Source: Martensiomyces pterosporus (lineage: Eukaryota; Kickxellomycota; Kickxellomycetes; Kickxellales; Kickxellaceae). From it: 64,000 nucleotides of DNA. Position numbers and translations under genes: made by a program. Positions 44,921-54,286 of this stretch are shown one piece after another. Numbering within the stretch: the stretch's first letter is position 1; the number at the start of each line of letters is the position of its first letter. Under the pieces are notes generated by a model. It saw only the letters and a list, made by a program, of their open reading frames with translations, ran no database searches and had not been told where the DNA came from. Location of the stretch: positions 103,567 through 167,566 of the forward strand of contig MU603958.1 in NCBI GenBank assembly GCA_025201845.1, read 5' to 3'.

Positions 44921-45829
44921 TTACTGTCCCTTGCTTGCAGGCTTCAGAGGCCGAATGATCTGTGATGCTGAGACTCCCTCGCCGTAGTAGCGCCGTGTGG
45001 GCTGAACGCCAGTTTTCCTTGCCATCGACCTCGTCATCCGCACAGGTGCCTCCCCCAGCACCTGTTCGATCTCTTTGGCGTTGATATTTTCTTTTGTCCG
45101 CTTTTGTCGCCGAGCATTGCTGCCTGCTGCTGCTTTCTGAATCCTTGGCTTTTCAGGCAGCTTTGTCTTGGAGCTGCTGGCATGCAAAGCACCTGATTCG
45201 TGCGCTGCATTCGTACGACCCGGCTGAGCTGCCGCCCTCCCTGCATTCCTTTGCCTGTCCCTGTTAGCAGGATATACGTCTTCTTCTGGCGATAGTGACG
45301 AGGAAGAACTCTCGACAATCCGTGATCTGTGCACGCGGCTTGGCACCTGTGCGTGGCTGCTTGCGGCTGCCTTGATTGGGGCAGCGACATACTCCTCGGC
45401 CTCTTCAGGCGAGTCTTGTTCCTCGGCCAAGCCAATCTCTGGTTCTGACCCCGTGTCTATTGTGCTTGGAGAACCGCTGCTCCTGCTGCTGCTGCTAGGG
45501 CCTTGTGCAGCAGCAGCATCTGCCCCAGAGCACTCGCTATGGCTGCGGAGGCTGCTCTTGGTGTTGTTGCTCCAAACTCTGCCCTCGCTATTCGAGCATG
45601 CCATGCTACCATTGCTGTTGCTATTATCGGATATATTAATGCTGCGCATTCCATTCACCAGCACCAAGGGCGTTTGTTTTGCTGCTGCCGGCGCTGGCCC
45701 ATCTGCCACCGTGATAACAAACTCATTATCGCTGCCCTCCCTGTGAAAGCGAGCGCGCTCTGGGTTGCCGCGATACCGCGCTTTCCGCCTCGCTTCCCGA
45801 TCACCTACAGCGTGCTTACACAAGGACAT
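44921..45829 (-). CDS. Unrecognised Ser/Ala-rich basic protein, 302 aa
   Basis: The ATG start at 45829 gives MSLCKHAVGDREARRKARYRG. Most of the protein is disordered and Ser/Ala/Arg-rich. It contains a basic start (REARRKARYRGNPERARFHR), an acidic middle (EPEIGLAEEQDSPEEAEEY) and a conserved-looking C terminus (KEIEQVLGEAPVRMTRSMARK, then YYGEGVSASQIIRPL). Basic tracts such as NARRQKRTKENIN could be nuclear localisation signals, and TRSMARK resembles chromatin or spindle-protein tails. No family is assigned. The long open frame with no stops and an ATG near its 5' end supports a real gene. Confidence 0.55.
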   Translation of the reverse strand: MSLCKHAVGDREARRKARYRGNPERARFHREGSDNEFVITVADGPAPAAAKQTPLVLVNGMRSINISDNSNSNGSMACSNSEGRVWSNNTKSSLRSHSECSGADAAAAQGPSSSSRSSGSPSTIDTGSEPEIGLAEEQDSPEEAEEYVAAPIKAAASSHAQVPSRVHRSRIVESSSSSLSPEEDVYPANRDRQRNAGRAAAQPGRTNAAHESGALHASSSKTKLPEKPRIQKAAAGSNARRQKRTKENINAKEIEQVLGEAPVRMTRSMARKTGVQPTRRYYGEGVSASQIIRPLKPASKGQ

Positions 45830-46169
45830 GGCGCTTGGTGAAGGCTCCCGTGATTTACGGTTAAATTGTGCGCTTGCATTGGCACCTTGCTCTGCCCAGT
45901 ACCTGTTGAGTCAAACGACATTACTACCAAAGCATGTGCATGTGAAGCGAAATGTAGAAAGTGGGCGCTAGGAGAGCAGAAAGGAACAGAGCTAATTTGA
46001 GTAAACAACAATGCCTGCTTGTTTGCTGTTTCGATGCTGTGCACGTGAGTCTGCCCCACAAAGCAAGCGCCAGCAGACATGCTGCGCAGGCGTCTGCTGG
46101 GTCGGGTGCTTGGCCTGCCACCCCACTGGACTGCCTCTTGTCTACATATTTTGATATAGCGGATGTGTA
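45830..46169. other. Divergent promoter region
   Basis: 340 bases between two divergent starts. TATATTTTGATATAG lies near 46143-46159, just before the RnpA-like gene. No gene is seen. Confidence 0.4.
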
Positions 46170-47054
46170 ATGTTTCTGGAACGGGTATCGCGCTGCATGT
46201 GCCAAGCGAGACTTTCGGCTGTGGGGTGTAGAGGGCAGCCACTGCTGTTAAGTAGTAGCGCCAGATCGTTCGGCGCAACGGCCACGAACCAAAGGATTTC
46301 AGACAACTTCAAGATGCAGTTTAGGCTTCCAGGACGCACGACTGGCATTCTTTCGTCTGGCGTTGTTCCGTACCCAAATGACCCAATGGTCCCAAAGGGC
46401 AAGTACTTCAAGCCCAAGGGCCTGGACCAAAACGAAGGGGTTCCCTTCATGATGACCAACAGATCGCACACATACAGAATCGATGTAAAGCCATTCCTGA
46501 TGATTGCAAGTCCATGGAACGCCGACGAGCACCCGCGGGACCACAACGGCCTGCGGTTCCGCGATTATCGGGTTGCATGTTTGGCGACCAAAAAGCACTA
46601 CAGTAAGAAGGCGTACCATCGGTGGAGGGCTATTCGGTTGTTGCGCACAGCTGCGTCACTGGTGCTCCCGGACAAGGGGCTGAAGAGATGCGACTACTTG
46701 CTGTTTGCACATCCAGAGATGCGCAAGATGGACCGAGACGAGCTGTTTCTCGCTGTTGACAAAGCGATTGTCGATATGGAGTATGCTATCAAGAAGGACT
46801 GGAGCTTGCATGGAAGAAAGCAGCGACCACTGATGTATGCGGGGTCGGGCATGGCTAATGAATCGACATTGGATCACAAGAAAGCCCAGCAGCAGCAGCA
46901 GCAAAAGTCGCAGAGCCAGCCTGGCAGCAATGCCAAGGCTAAGAAGGTGAAGATCCTGCGCGTCAAGCTGGACGAAGCGAAGCGGATCGAGTGCGCTGGA
47001 GATATCATTGAGGATCTGGCACCTTCTAGTGCCACCAAGCCTGAGTATACCTGA
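46170..47054 (+). CDS. Mitochondrial protein with RNase P protein-like (RnpA) region, 294 aa
   Basis: The N terminus (about 1-35, rich in Arg, Ser, Leu and no acidic residue after Glu4) looks like a mitochondrial presequence. Residues about 133-205 (YRVACLATKKHYSKKAYHRWRA..., VLPDKGLKRCDYLLFAHP, LFLAVDKAI) resemble the bacterial RNase P protein/ribosomal S5-like fold, with a basic helix in place of the RNR motif and the YDY-F-A-P strand. The region before it (RTTGILSSGVVPYPNDPM) is conserved-looking. The C terminus has a Gln/Lys run. A mitoribosomal or RNA-processing role is likely; the exact identity is not certain. Single exon. Confidence 0.6.
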   Translation: MFLERVSRCMCQARLSAVGCRGQPLLLSSSARSFGATATNQRISDNFKMQFRLPGRTTGILSSGVVPYPNDPMVPKGKYFKPKGLDQNEGVPFMMTNRSHTYRIDVKPFLMIASPWNADEHPRDHNGLRFRDYRVACLATKKHYSKKAYHRWRAIRLLRTAASLVLPDKGLKRCDYLLFAHPEMRKMDRDELFLAVDKAIVDMEYAIKKDWSLHGRKQRPLMYAGSGMANESTLDHKKAQQQQQQKSQSQPGSNAKAKKVKILRVKLDEAKRIECAGDIIEDLAPSSATKPEYT

Positions 47055-47302
47055 CACACTGGCAGCATGTTGGGCTGTGACATCCTTGCCCTTGCCCCTG
47101 TGTCATGAGGCTTTACTAGTCTCCCCTTGTCCACACTGCTTGCGAGAGCGGACGGGGTAGATATAGCTGCCGAGACGAGGACATAGATACAGCCAAACCA
47201 AAGATCCATCTCTTTTCTCTTGTCTGCTCTTCATTCCTCCGGCTACCCTCCGCTACAAACTCCTTCCCCTGGACATTACGTATTAGCATCCATAAACCAA
47301 GG
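47055..47302. promoter_or_regulatory. Pyrimidine-rich leader before small Gly/Tyr protein
   Basis: A C/T-rich leader (about 47210-47275), similar to those before other highly expressed genes here, leads into the ATG at 47303. GTAGATATAG at 47156-47165 may be a core element. Confidence 0.35.
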
Positions 47303-47720
47303 ATGGGGCTCTTTCACTTTCTTCATACAGCTGACCCTCAGCAGTACGTCAACGCAGCTATAGGCAGCAGCCACCCTCACCACTGTGCATTGCCGCAACT
47401 TACTGGACGACCACTACGTTGTTCAAGCTGGCAAAGATATTACGCCTTCCAATCACCCCAGTGCTGGTATCGGCGGATACAATGATGTGCCTCGCGATTC
47501 TAGGATCGGGGGCTACCACAAGATCGACAGGGAATCGGAAATTGGCAATGAACACCTTTCTAGCGGCGGCTACCCGATCAGGCCACAGGCAAGCGACACA
47601 CCCTCAGGTCGGTGCAGCGGTCAGCGTCTTTCCACGCAAATGGATGACAGGGGCTACTCCAGCAGATACTCGCTGCCTAATGGCGTGTGTATAAGCTATC
47701 CATCGCACCACATGCGATAA
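47303..47720 (+). CDS. Small Gly/Tyr/Ser-rich protein, 99 aa, two exons
   Basis: Proposed exons are 47303-47343 (MGLFHFLHTADPQ and two bases) and 47462-47720. The intron (118 nt) has a GTACGT donor and a CCCCAG acceptor after a pyrimidine-rich stretch, and the phases agree. The joined protein continues HAGIGGYNDVPRDSRIGGYH and is rich in Gly, Tyr and Ser with short GGY repeats. No family is known. The unspliced ATG frame ends after 60 codons in unrelated sequence. The model rests on splice signals, phase agreement and composition only, so confidence is moderate. Confidence 0.45.
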
Positions 47721-48370
47721 ACCAGCAGCCTTCATTTTCACACCTGATAGCCTAATAAACGCTGCCCCAAGATCATTCCGGGAACTGTCTTTCTTGAACA
47801 GGCTAGTTCAGTTCTGCAAATAATTCCTGGGTCCACCAGAGCATTGCATTGCTAGGTTTCAACAAAGCGGCAAGTCGCTATGGCATAGATACTGCACCAA
47901 ATGAACTGTAGTGAGCATCACTATCCCTCACCGAGATCTAATGGGATAATGACCAGCTCTGCTCAAAAGCCGCATATACATCTGTGCATACTATCGCATC
48001 GTCCCAGCTTTTTGCTCAGCACTTGCCAGCATCTTGCCGCTGGTAGTAGCTGAACTGCATCAAGTCAATGTTCTTTCCGGTACTTCCCTTAGATGCATTG
48101 CATTTTTCACTTCCATTAACTATCCTCCATCGATTTGTGGAGCTAGTTGAATCATGTTACTTTTTATTGTTCTCATTTTCAATACCGACCACCTAGCGCA
48201 AGCCAGCATGCTTTTTGCCTTTGTCCGTTTGCTTTTACGCCTGCTAGTGCGGACCGTAATCCAAAGGCTGGGCAGGCGAGTCTTCAATGGCCGACCCAGC
48301 TGCTCAGATGCATTTCAAGAGACCAAGCAAAAATAGCCAGGGCTGTAGCAGGGGAGAGGAATTAAGCAGC
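47721..48370. other. Intergenic, no recognisable gene
   Basis: 650 bases. AATAAA at about 47754-47759 probably ends the small Gly/Tyr gene. Otherwise no clear coding signal. Confidence 0.4.
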
Positions 48371-48502
48371 TCAGGCTTCAGACACGCATTTTCCAAAATG
48401 CGTGCTAAACCCTGCTTCAGTATCAAAGAAGCTTCCACAAAATGGGCAGCGTACGGTAGCAGCATGCTCGATGGGAATCTTGGTTGGGTGGTTGGCAGGC
48501 AT
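48371..48502 (-). CDS. C2HC zinc-finger microprotein B, 43 aa
   Basis: The product from the ATG at 48502 starts MPANHPTKIPIEHAATVR and ends in CPFCGSFFDTEAGF, then HF, GKC and four more residues. Spacing C-x2-C-x12-H-x3-C is identical to microprotein A at 11 kb, and nine residues of the core (CPFCGSFFD) are the same. It has a TATAAAA upstream (48640-48646). The frame is open further upstream (92 codons), and TTTGCAG just before the ATG could be an acceptor, so a 5' exon is possible. Paralogy with A makes a real gene likely despite the short length. Function unknown. Confidence 0.6.
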   Translation of the reverse strand: MPANHPTKIPIEHAATVRCPFCGSFFDTEAGFSTHFGKCVSEA

Positions 48503-48639
48503 GGCAGTCTCTGCAAATCTGGACACTGGTAAAAGTGATAGCGGATGGGGAAATGCTGTTAGAGAACGGAGCTGCAAGCAGTGCGCAATGGAGCGCCATG
48601 AGCGGCAAGGCGATGCCAGGCGAAGGCGCTGGTCTGTGT

Positions 48640-48646
48640 TTTTATA
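48640..48646 (-). promoter_or_regulatory. TATA box of zinc-finger microprotein B
   Basis: TATAAAA on the minus strand, 138 bases before the ATG at 48502, matching the layout of microprotein A. Confidence 0.55.
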
Positions 48647-49341
48647 CAAGGCTTCAGCGATGAATGCAAGTGGACACGGATCTGCTTGAAAACACTCTGC
48701 GGTTGCTGCGTAGTGGCAACCATCGCCACGCTTTCCGTGCTTGGAGGCAAATTGGGACGCACAAGCAGATGCTATTCTAGCCTGATGCCAAAATCAACAT
48801 GAGCAATGCGAGAGCATATCGATCATTGGCACTCTCACACAGAGCGAATATGCTATCCGACGCTGATCTCCATCAAACCCCGCTGTTCTGTGTGGATATG
48901 AAACCAGCGCTTCCTCCTGATGCCGATTCAGCACAGCGCTCTTGCAAAAGGCACCTCTTGTTAATCTGCGTCCACACTGGTCTGTTTTGCAACCTAGCCC
49001 AATATAATGTGTGGCACGCTTCCTTTTGCCCGCATGAGCCGCCTTGTTCTGGCTCATGCAGCTCTAGCGAATCGCCTTGCTCATGAGTGGCAGTGACTGC
49101 ATAAAGCGAGCCGGACTGGACCACTCAGCGCCAGAGCTGTGCTGTTATCATAAGCAAACCGGCATGCTGCCCAACCACCGCCATTTTGGGATGTTTGCCG
49201 CTCACGCATCCTCTCTAGTCCCTCCGCACATTAGGCTCTTTGCTTTCCCACTATTATCCACTCGCTTGTTGGTATTGACCCAGTCCCTGGCTGCACCCCA
49301 CTTTATAGAAGGCCGGAACAAGGAACCAGAAGGCAGAGGCA
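48647..49341. other. Intergenic, upstream of LETM1-like gene
   Basis: No gene is recognised in about 700 bases. Several short ORFs are of chance type. It carries the promoters of two divergent genes. Confidence 0.35.
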
Positions 49342-50534
49342 ATGTCGCATAAGCTGGCTGTAGGACTGCCATTAAGAGTTGCTTCTCGGCTGACGCTGAC
49401 GAAACCGCATTCAGCTGCAATTGGCGCGCGTTCTTTCCAGCTGCACGGCTTCTCCAGCATACGTGCGGCTACGAACAGCTGCGGATCTGCCATGTACGTT
49501 TCATACTTGCTATGTTACAGGGTGATGCCCATTATCTCATGTCTGCTTATTTTTGGCTTCATTGTGGTTTTGCTGGAATTTGGTTTTGCATGTCTAGAAA
49601 TGCGGTATCAGTGGTCGGGCCACGCCTAAGGCTGTATTCGACACGGCAAGGATCAAATAGTGGCAGCAGCAGTGGATCAGCGACGGCAGTAGCACCAGCC
49701 GATAGCAAGCCTATCCGTGCCGACCCAACGGTTCCGGGACAGTCGCTGACGTTTTACCAGAAGATCAAGGGGTTCATCTCGTTCTACAAGGGCGGGCTCA
49801 AGGAGCTAGTCAGCAACACCAAGGCAGCCTCTGGAATTCGGTCGAGAATGAGCAATGGCGAGGCTGTTTCGCGAGAGGAATTTCAAATCCAGCACCGCAC
49901 CCCAGGTGACAAGCTGCGCCTGATCCCATTCGGCTTCCTTGTGGTGATTATTCCAGAGCTTATTCCGCTGACCATCTGGCTGTTCCCTGGCGTCTGCCCG
50001 AGCACTTGTGTCACTTTTGGGCAGATGACCAAGATGGCCAAGAAGCAAGACGCGACGAGACAAAAGCTGTATCCAGAGATCATCTCCCGCATTGAATCGC
50101 TGGGGATCAAGGCGGACGACTTTTCTGACTCTACAAAGCTTGGCAAGTTTGCTCAGAGCAGCATGGACATCTTCTCGCTCGAAAAGCTTGATGCTCGCGA
50201 CCTGCAGTTGATCTGCCAGTTTATGAACATTGGCAAGAAAGGCATGCTCACAAGCACGGAATCACTCAGAGGAAAGCTCGGTACTTACCTGGACTACATT
50301 AAGCAGGACGATCAGCTGCTGGTCAAGGAGCAGCTGGTGGGTCAGCTGGGGCTCGCAGAGCTGCATAGGGCGTGCCAGGAACGCGGCATCCCCACGGCAA
50401 ACTACCCTGAAGCGCGTTTGCGCTCATCGCTAGATAGCTGGACGCGGCTGACACAAACGAAGGGCAAGGCACTAGGCATGCTGCCGATCGTTTGGAGCCG
50501 CCTAGCCCTGTTCACCAAGCAAGTCAAGATTTAG
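49342..50534 (+). CDS. LETM1-domain mitochondrial protein, 362 aa, two exons
   Basis: Exon 1 is 49342-49493 (MSHKLAVGLPLRVASRLTLT...; presequence-like), the intron 49494-49597 (104 nt, GTACGT donor, GTCTAG acceptor), and exon 2 49598-50534. After the presequence and a Ser/Gly linker come YQKIKGFISFYKGGLKEL and the hydrophobic segment LIPFGFLVVIIPELIPLTIW. The ribosome-binding LETM1 domain follows, with ISRIESLG, LDARDLQLICQFMNIGKKGM, YLDYIKQDDQLL and LAELHRACQERGIPT. These features are those of Mdm38/LETMD1-type inner-membrane proteins linked to K+/H+ exchange and mitoribosome association. Without the splice, exon 1 would end in frame-foreign sequence. Confidence 0.9.
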
Positions 50535-50875
50535 TGCACACAAAACCACCCATGTGCTATTTTAGAGATTTTGATGCTGCCCTTGGCGGCCCAGAGCCTG
50601 GACCGAATATACACCCATGCATCACATACGCTGAGCGCGTTGAGTGCAGCCTTGAGGTGTTTTCGTGCTGCTCTCTCCAAGCAGAACGTGGCTGAGCAGC
50701 CATAGGCGTTGCTGTGTAAGAAATGGCTGGGAAAGGGCTGTACAAGAGGGACGCCGCTTGAATAAAACACTTTGGACGCATTATATCGCCATCCTCTCTT
50801 ATCACCAGCATCTGCCTTCATATACCTCATTTCCTTTCTTGAGGCGTTTCAATCGTGACTGACACTTACATAGCA
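50535..50875. other. Intergenic
   Basis: 340 bases with no gene; the 3' end of the LETM1-like gene and the promoter of the next. A possible TATA-like TATACCTCATTT lies near 50820. Confidence 0.35.
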
Positions 50876-51265
50876 ATGCGTTTTATCGTTCAACCCCTCC
50901 AGAGACTGCTTTCGGGCAGCTGGATAGTGCTAGCAGTAGTAGCGTCTGCAGACATCTCCACTGGCAGTGGGAGCTCAGTGGCTGGTGTCCCGTCTACCAA
51001 TGCAGAGCCAGGGCTTCGTGGCGTTCACCCGGAAATTCAGTTTACGGGAATGATGCCAGACGAGCTTTCAAAGTGGGCGGAGCAGCAGTCGGAGTTAGCC
51101 AACTCATCAACGCAAATGCAGGTGGATGCCAGTGCCGATGCTAATGCCGATGCTGTTGCTATTGCTAGCACACAGTCTAATTCAGAGGCAGCAAGCATTG
51201 CGAGCTTGAGCAAAGCCGAGTTTATTTCAGACATTGTATTCATACTGGACCCGAGGCTGCGCTGA
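50876..51265 (+). CDS. Small secreted acidic Ala/Ser/Asp-rich protein, 129 aa
   Basis: The ATG at 50876 gives MRFIVQPLQRLLSGSWIVLAVVASADIS, a signal-peptide-like start (basic N terminus, hydrophobic core, ASA end). The mature part is low-complexity, with an alternating run (VDASADANADAVAIAS) and few aromatic residues. No Cys pairs or family. It may continue in another exon after 51265, since the stop lies soon after FILDPRLR. Real gene status is supported mainly by the signal peptide. Confidence 0.4.
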   Translation: MRFIVQPLQRLLSGSWIVLAVVASADISTGSGSSVAGVPSTNAEPGLRGVHPEIQFTGMMPDELSKWAEQQSELANSSTQMQVDASADANADAVAIASTQSNSEAASIASLSKAEFISDIVFILDPRLR

Positions 51266-53208
51266 TACAGAAATGGCCTTCACGGTCTTTGTTGTTGTTT
51301 TAATAGAAGCTCACCTCCAGCTACGCTTGCACCAAGACAATGCAACACATTAGCATGTGCATCGAATGTTCGAGCATCCTCTCAATTCACGTGCTGGTTC
51401 GGTGCCTTGCAGCAAACCGCTATTGTCTTGTTTTTGTTTTGCTCTTGCTGTTGGGCTACTTCGCTCTCAGCGCCTGGCGAAAGGGGAAGGAGCGTTCAGC
51501 TGGCTTTTTAATTCTACTGCACTGGCACTCTAAATAGTAAACAGTAAACAGCCTGCGAAGGGTGGGGAGGGAGCGTAGGGCTGCTTGTCTGAGCCCAGAG
51601 GCATTTGGAGGCCATTTCAGAAAGAGGGCCTTGGAGCAGACCGAATTGCAAACGGTCCAGGACCGCGTGGCCGAAGGATTTCCACAGCAAAAAAGCAATT
51701 TCCATGTACGCAAGTGGTTGCCAGCAGGCTGGCTTGCTGGCAGAAATAATGAGGAGCAGAGGAGGCAATCTTTCCGGATGAGATGCGCTGATGGAACCCC
51801 GTGTCAAAAAAAGCGCGCCAGGCTCTCAGCAGCCGCTCCTCTCCAGCCGGCTTTGTCCCAGCTCCTGCCCAAGCAGCCTGTCTGCGCTATGCTAAAAAGG
51901 CTCACTGCAAGCAGAAAGTGACTGAATATAGCCGGGCTAGCTGGCTAGCTGGCTAGCTGCCGATCGCCACTCCAGGTGCAGAGGATTCCGGGCCCTTCTC
52001 GGCTGCCCGCCAATGAGCCTTTGGAGCCGTTGCGTGCGTTTCTCCATGCTGGCAGCATTCGCTTGGCAAAAGTACAGATAGAGAACCCAGGGTAACTGCA
52101 ACAGCAGCGCGTGCACATGCTGGATGGCTTTTGCTCGAGACGGAGAAAAAGACGGTCAGATACCACCCCACATTTGGCAGCACCTTCTGTAACTTTCCGG
52201 GAAGGGGCGCTAGCAAGGATACCCAAGACGCAGCGGGCGCTGGGGAATGGGACTGGGAGGCACCCGAGATGCCATGCTCTTTGCAGAATTGGGTGTGGGT
52301 AGAGGCGGTGTGGCAGGTGGTGTGGAGCGATAACCACCAGGTGCGGAAAAAAAAAACTCTATTTTTGCTTTGCTGACACTGACTGGATGACTGGGCGGTT
52401 TCTGCATGCAACGGAGCGCGCAAGAACACACGGAGGCAGAGTGTACATTGGGAGGAAGGTGCATTCGCCTCATCCAGCAGCTGCGAAGAGCCAGACTGCA
52501 GGCAGAGCTAGGGGCATATGCTGGTGTACAGGGAGACGATTCATATCTGTGCATATGCACTCGCTGCAGCACTGGATCCTTCTCACCAAGACGGAGATGT
52601 GCTCAGAGGGCCCAGTCAGCAGCAGCAGCGGCAGTGGGAGAAACATGGGAAGGCACAATGGGCGCGGGGATCTGCACGCCTCTGCTCCGGTTTGCAGAAC
52701 AGCGAGCGATGCGCCTTTGGCAAGCACCTGTCCAGAAAAGAAAGCGAGTGGATTTTGCGGCGATCGGCGGCCGTGTGGGCAGCTTGCCTTCTTCAGAGAG
52801 CCTGCTGCCCAGCCTTCACGGGCGGCGCAGCTTCAACACAGGAGCACGCCTGAGTGCCAATTAGCGGGATTCCCTATCGCTGCTCCCCAGTGGTGCTGTC
52901 AGCTGCGCTGGCCCTCTGTGCTGGCGGCGTGCCTGTGTTGTCGGCTTCTGGATCTACGCTGCCTTCATTTGTGTGCGAGTCAACCTTTGCGGCCGGCCGT
53001 GGAAGCTGGTTGGCTGAGGAGAGCGTCCCCCAAGAGGGTGCAAGAGCTGCTGCTGCACTTCGTCTCGTCCCCAAAGGAACGCAGATTTCCAATGTGCGTT
53101 TGTTGTTGTTTCTGCTGCTGCTTGCGCTGGGATTCTTCTGCAAGGCTGCTACTGCCCACCGCACACCCCCTCCTACATGGCCTGACGCGCCGTGCTGCCG
53201 ACGTGCCG
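51266..53208. other. Long intergenic region without a recognised gene
   Basis: Nearly 2 kb upstream of the GPI-type protein gene. ORFs of up to 342 codons on the plus strand (52387-53415) are rejected because they run across the TATA box and leader of the next gene and have odd Cys-rich composition. A long promoter with upstream regulatory sites for a highly expressed wall protein is the simplest reading. Small tetranucleotide-like repeats (GCTAGCTG) occur at about 51936-51960. Confidence 0.4.
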
Positions 53209-53216
53209 TATATAAG
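53209..53216 (+). promoter_or_regulatory. TATA box of GPI-type wall protein gene
   Basis: TATATAAG, 147 bases before the ATG at 53363, followed by a C/T-rich leader. Confidence 0.6.
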
Positions 53217-53362
53217 CGGCTCGCCGCCCTGGCAGCAAACAGCTTCCAGCTTTTTCTTTACAGTAATTGCACTCTTTCTTACGCTCCCTATCCTCCTACT
53301 TGCGCCAACCCACCCCTCCTTACACCCACCTCTCTTCCGCCGCCTCACACAACAAAATAACA

Positions 53363-53719
53363 ATGCAGGTTTTCGCTGTTGTTGCCGCCTTCGCCGCCGT
53401 CGCTCTTGCCGCTGACACCTCCGCCTCCGCCTCTGCTTCGGCCTCTGCCCCTGCCTCTGCTTCGGCCTCGGCTTCTGCCCCTGCCCCTACCTCCGCTAAG
53501 GTCTCCGGCGAGGCTTCTGCTTCGCACCGCGCCAGCTCCGAGGCTGAGCTCGGCCACCTCGAGAGCGAGCGCTCCGCATCGCACTCCCACTCTGGCTCTG
53601 AGGAGTCGTCGTCTGGCGCCGCCAAGTCCACTGCCGCGTCCAGCAAGACCAACGGTGCCGCCCAGGTCGCTGCTGGCTCCCTTGCCGCTCTTGCCGTTGC
53701 TGCCGCTGCTCTCTTCTAA
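53363..53719 (+). CDS. Secreted GPI-type Ser/Ala-rich wall protein, 118 aa
   Basis: The ATG at 53363 opens a signal peptide (MQVFAVVAAFAAVALAA). The mature part starts with an Ala-Ser alternating tract (about 19-42, with Pro every few residues), then a His/Ser/Glu segment (ASHSHSGSEESSSGAAKS), and ends in a hydrophobic tail (about 100-118, AAGSLAALAVAAAALF) preceded by small residues (TNGAA) that fit a GPI omega site. This is the layout of small fungal cell-wall mannoprotein-like anchors. Codons are strongly C/T-ending, as in highly expressed genes. TATA box and long leader agree. Confidence 0.8.
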   Translation: MQVFAVVAAFAAVALAADTSASASASASAPASASASASAPAPTSAKVSGEASASHRASSEAELGHLESERSASHSHSGSEESSSGAAKSTAASSKTNGAAQVAAGSLAALAVAAAALF

Positions 53720-54286
53720 GAAAAGATGCTGACACGCAACAATTGCTTATTTTCTATAATTAATCCTTGTCTGTCTGTCTTTTTTCTTCTGTGCTAATAC
53801 AACGAAAATACCGAAAGCACTGCCACGACACGCGCATGCACAGCGGCTGCCCCTTTCCTTGGACAATGGCGGGTGGCGGGTGCTCTGGCGGAGACACATC
53901 TGCATTTTCTCCTTGCCCCCTTGCATGGTGGCCAAGTTCTGGGTTCTCAGTCTGCTGATTTCTCTTGGGATGCCGGCCCTTGTACAAAGAAGACATCAAG
54001 GCGCCGTCTATCCATCTAGATATGGCCATTGGGCGCTGCTATTGCTAAAGAGACATCCGCTGGGTCATAGAAAAGAAGGCTTTAGAATGGGTGGAACGCG
54101 CAAAGCTTGCGCTTGAAATGGGGTGAAGAGAAAGAATTGGTATGCGATGGTGGTGAGCATGGTGATGATAGCTGAGGAAGGGAAGCAGATGACAAGGAGT
54201 GCTGCTTCGCCTGTGAAAGCCATGAAAAAGGAAGGGAGAAACAATAGTGGCACTAGAATGGGGCGAGGCCGAGGAGGCCTCCGGCT
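53720..54286. other. Intergenic, convergent 3' ends
   Basis: About 570 bases between the wall protein gene and the septin gene. No gene is seen. The AT-rich part at about 53745-53765 is probably a 3' UTR end. Confidence 0.4.

Noticed and set aside
52387..53415. 342-codon plus-strand ORF upstream of the Ser/Ala wall protein
   Set aside because: It crosses the TATATAAG box and leader of the next gene and has a random, Cys-rich composition.
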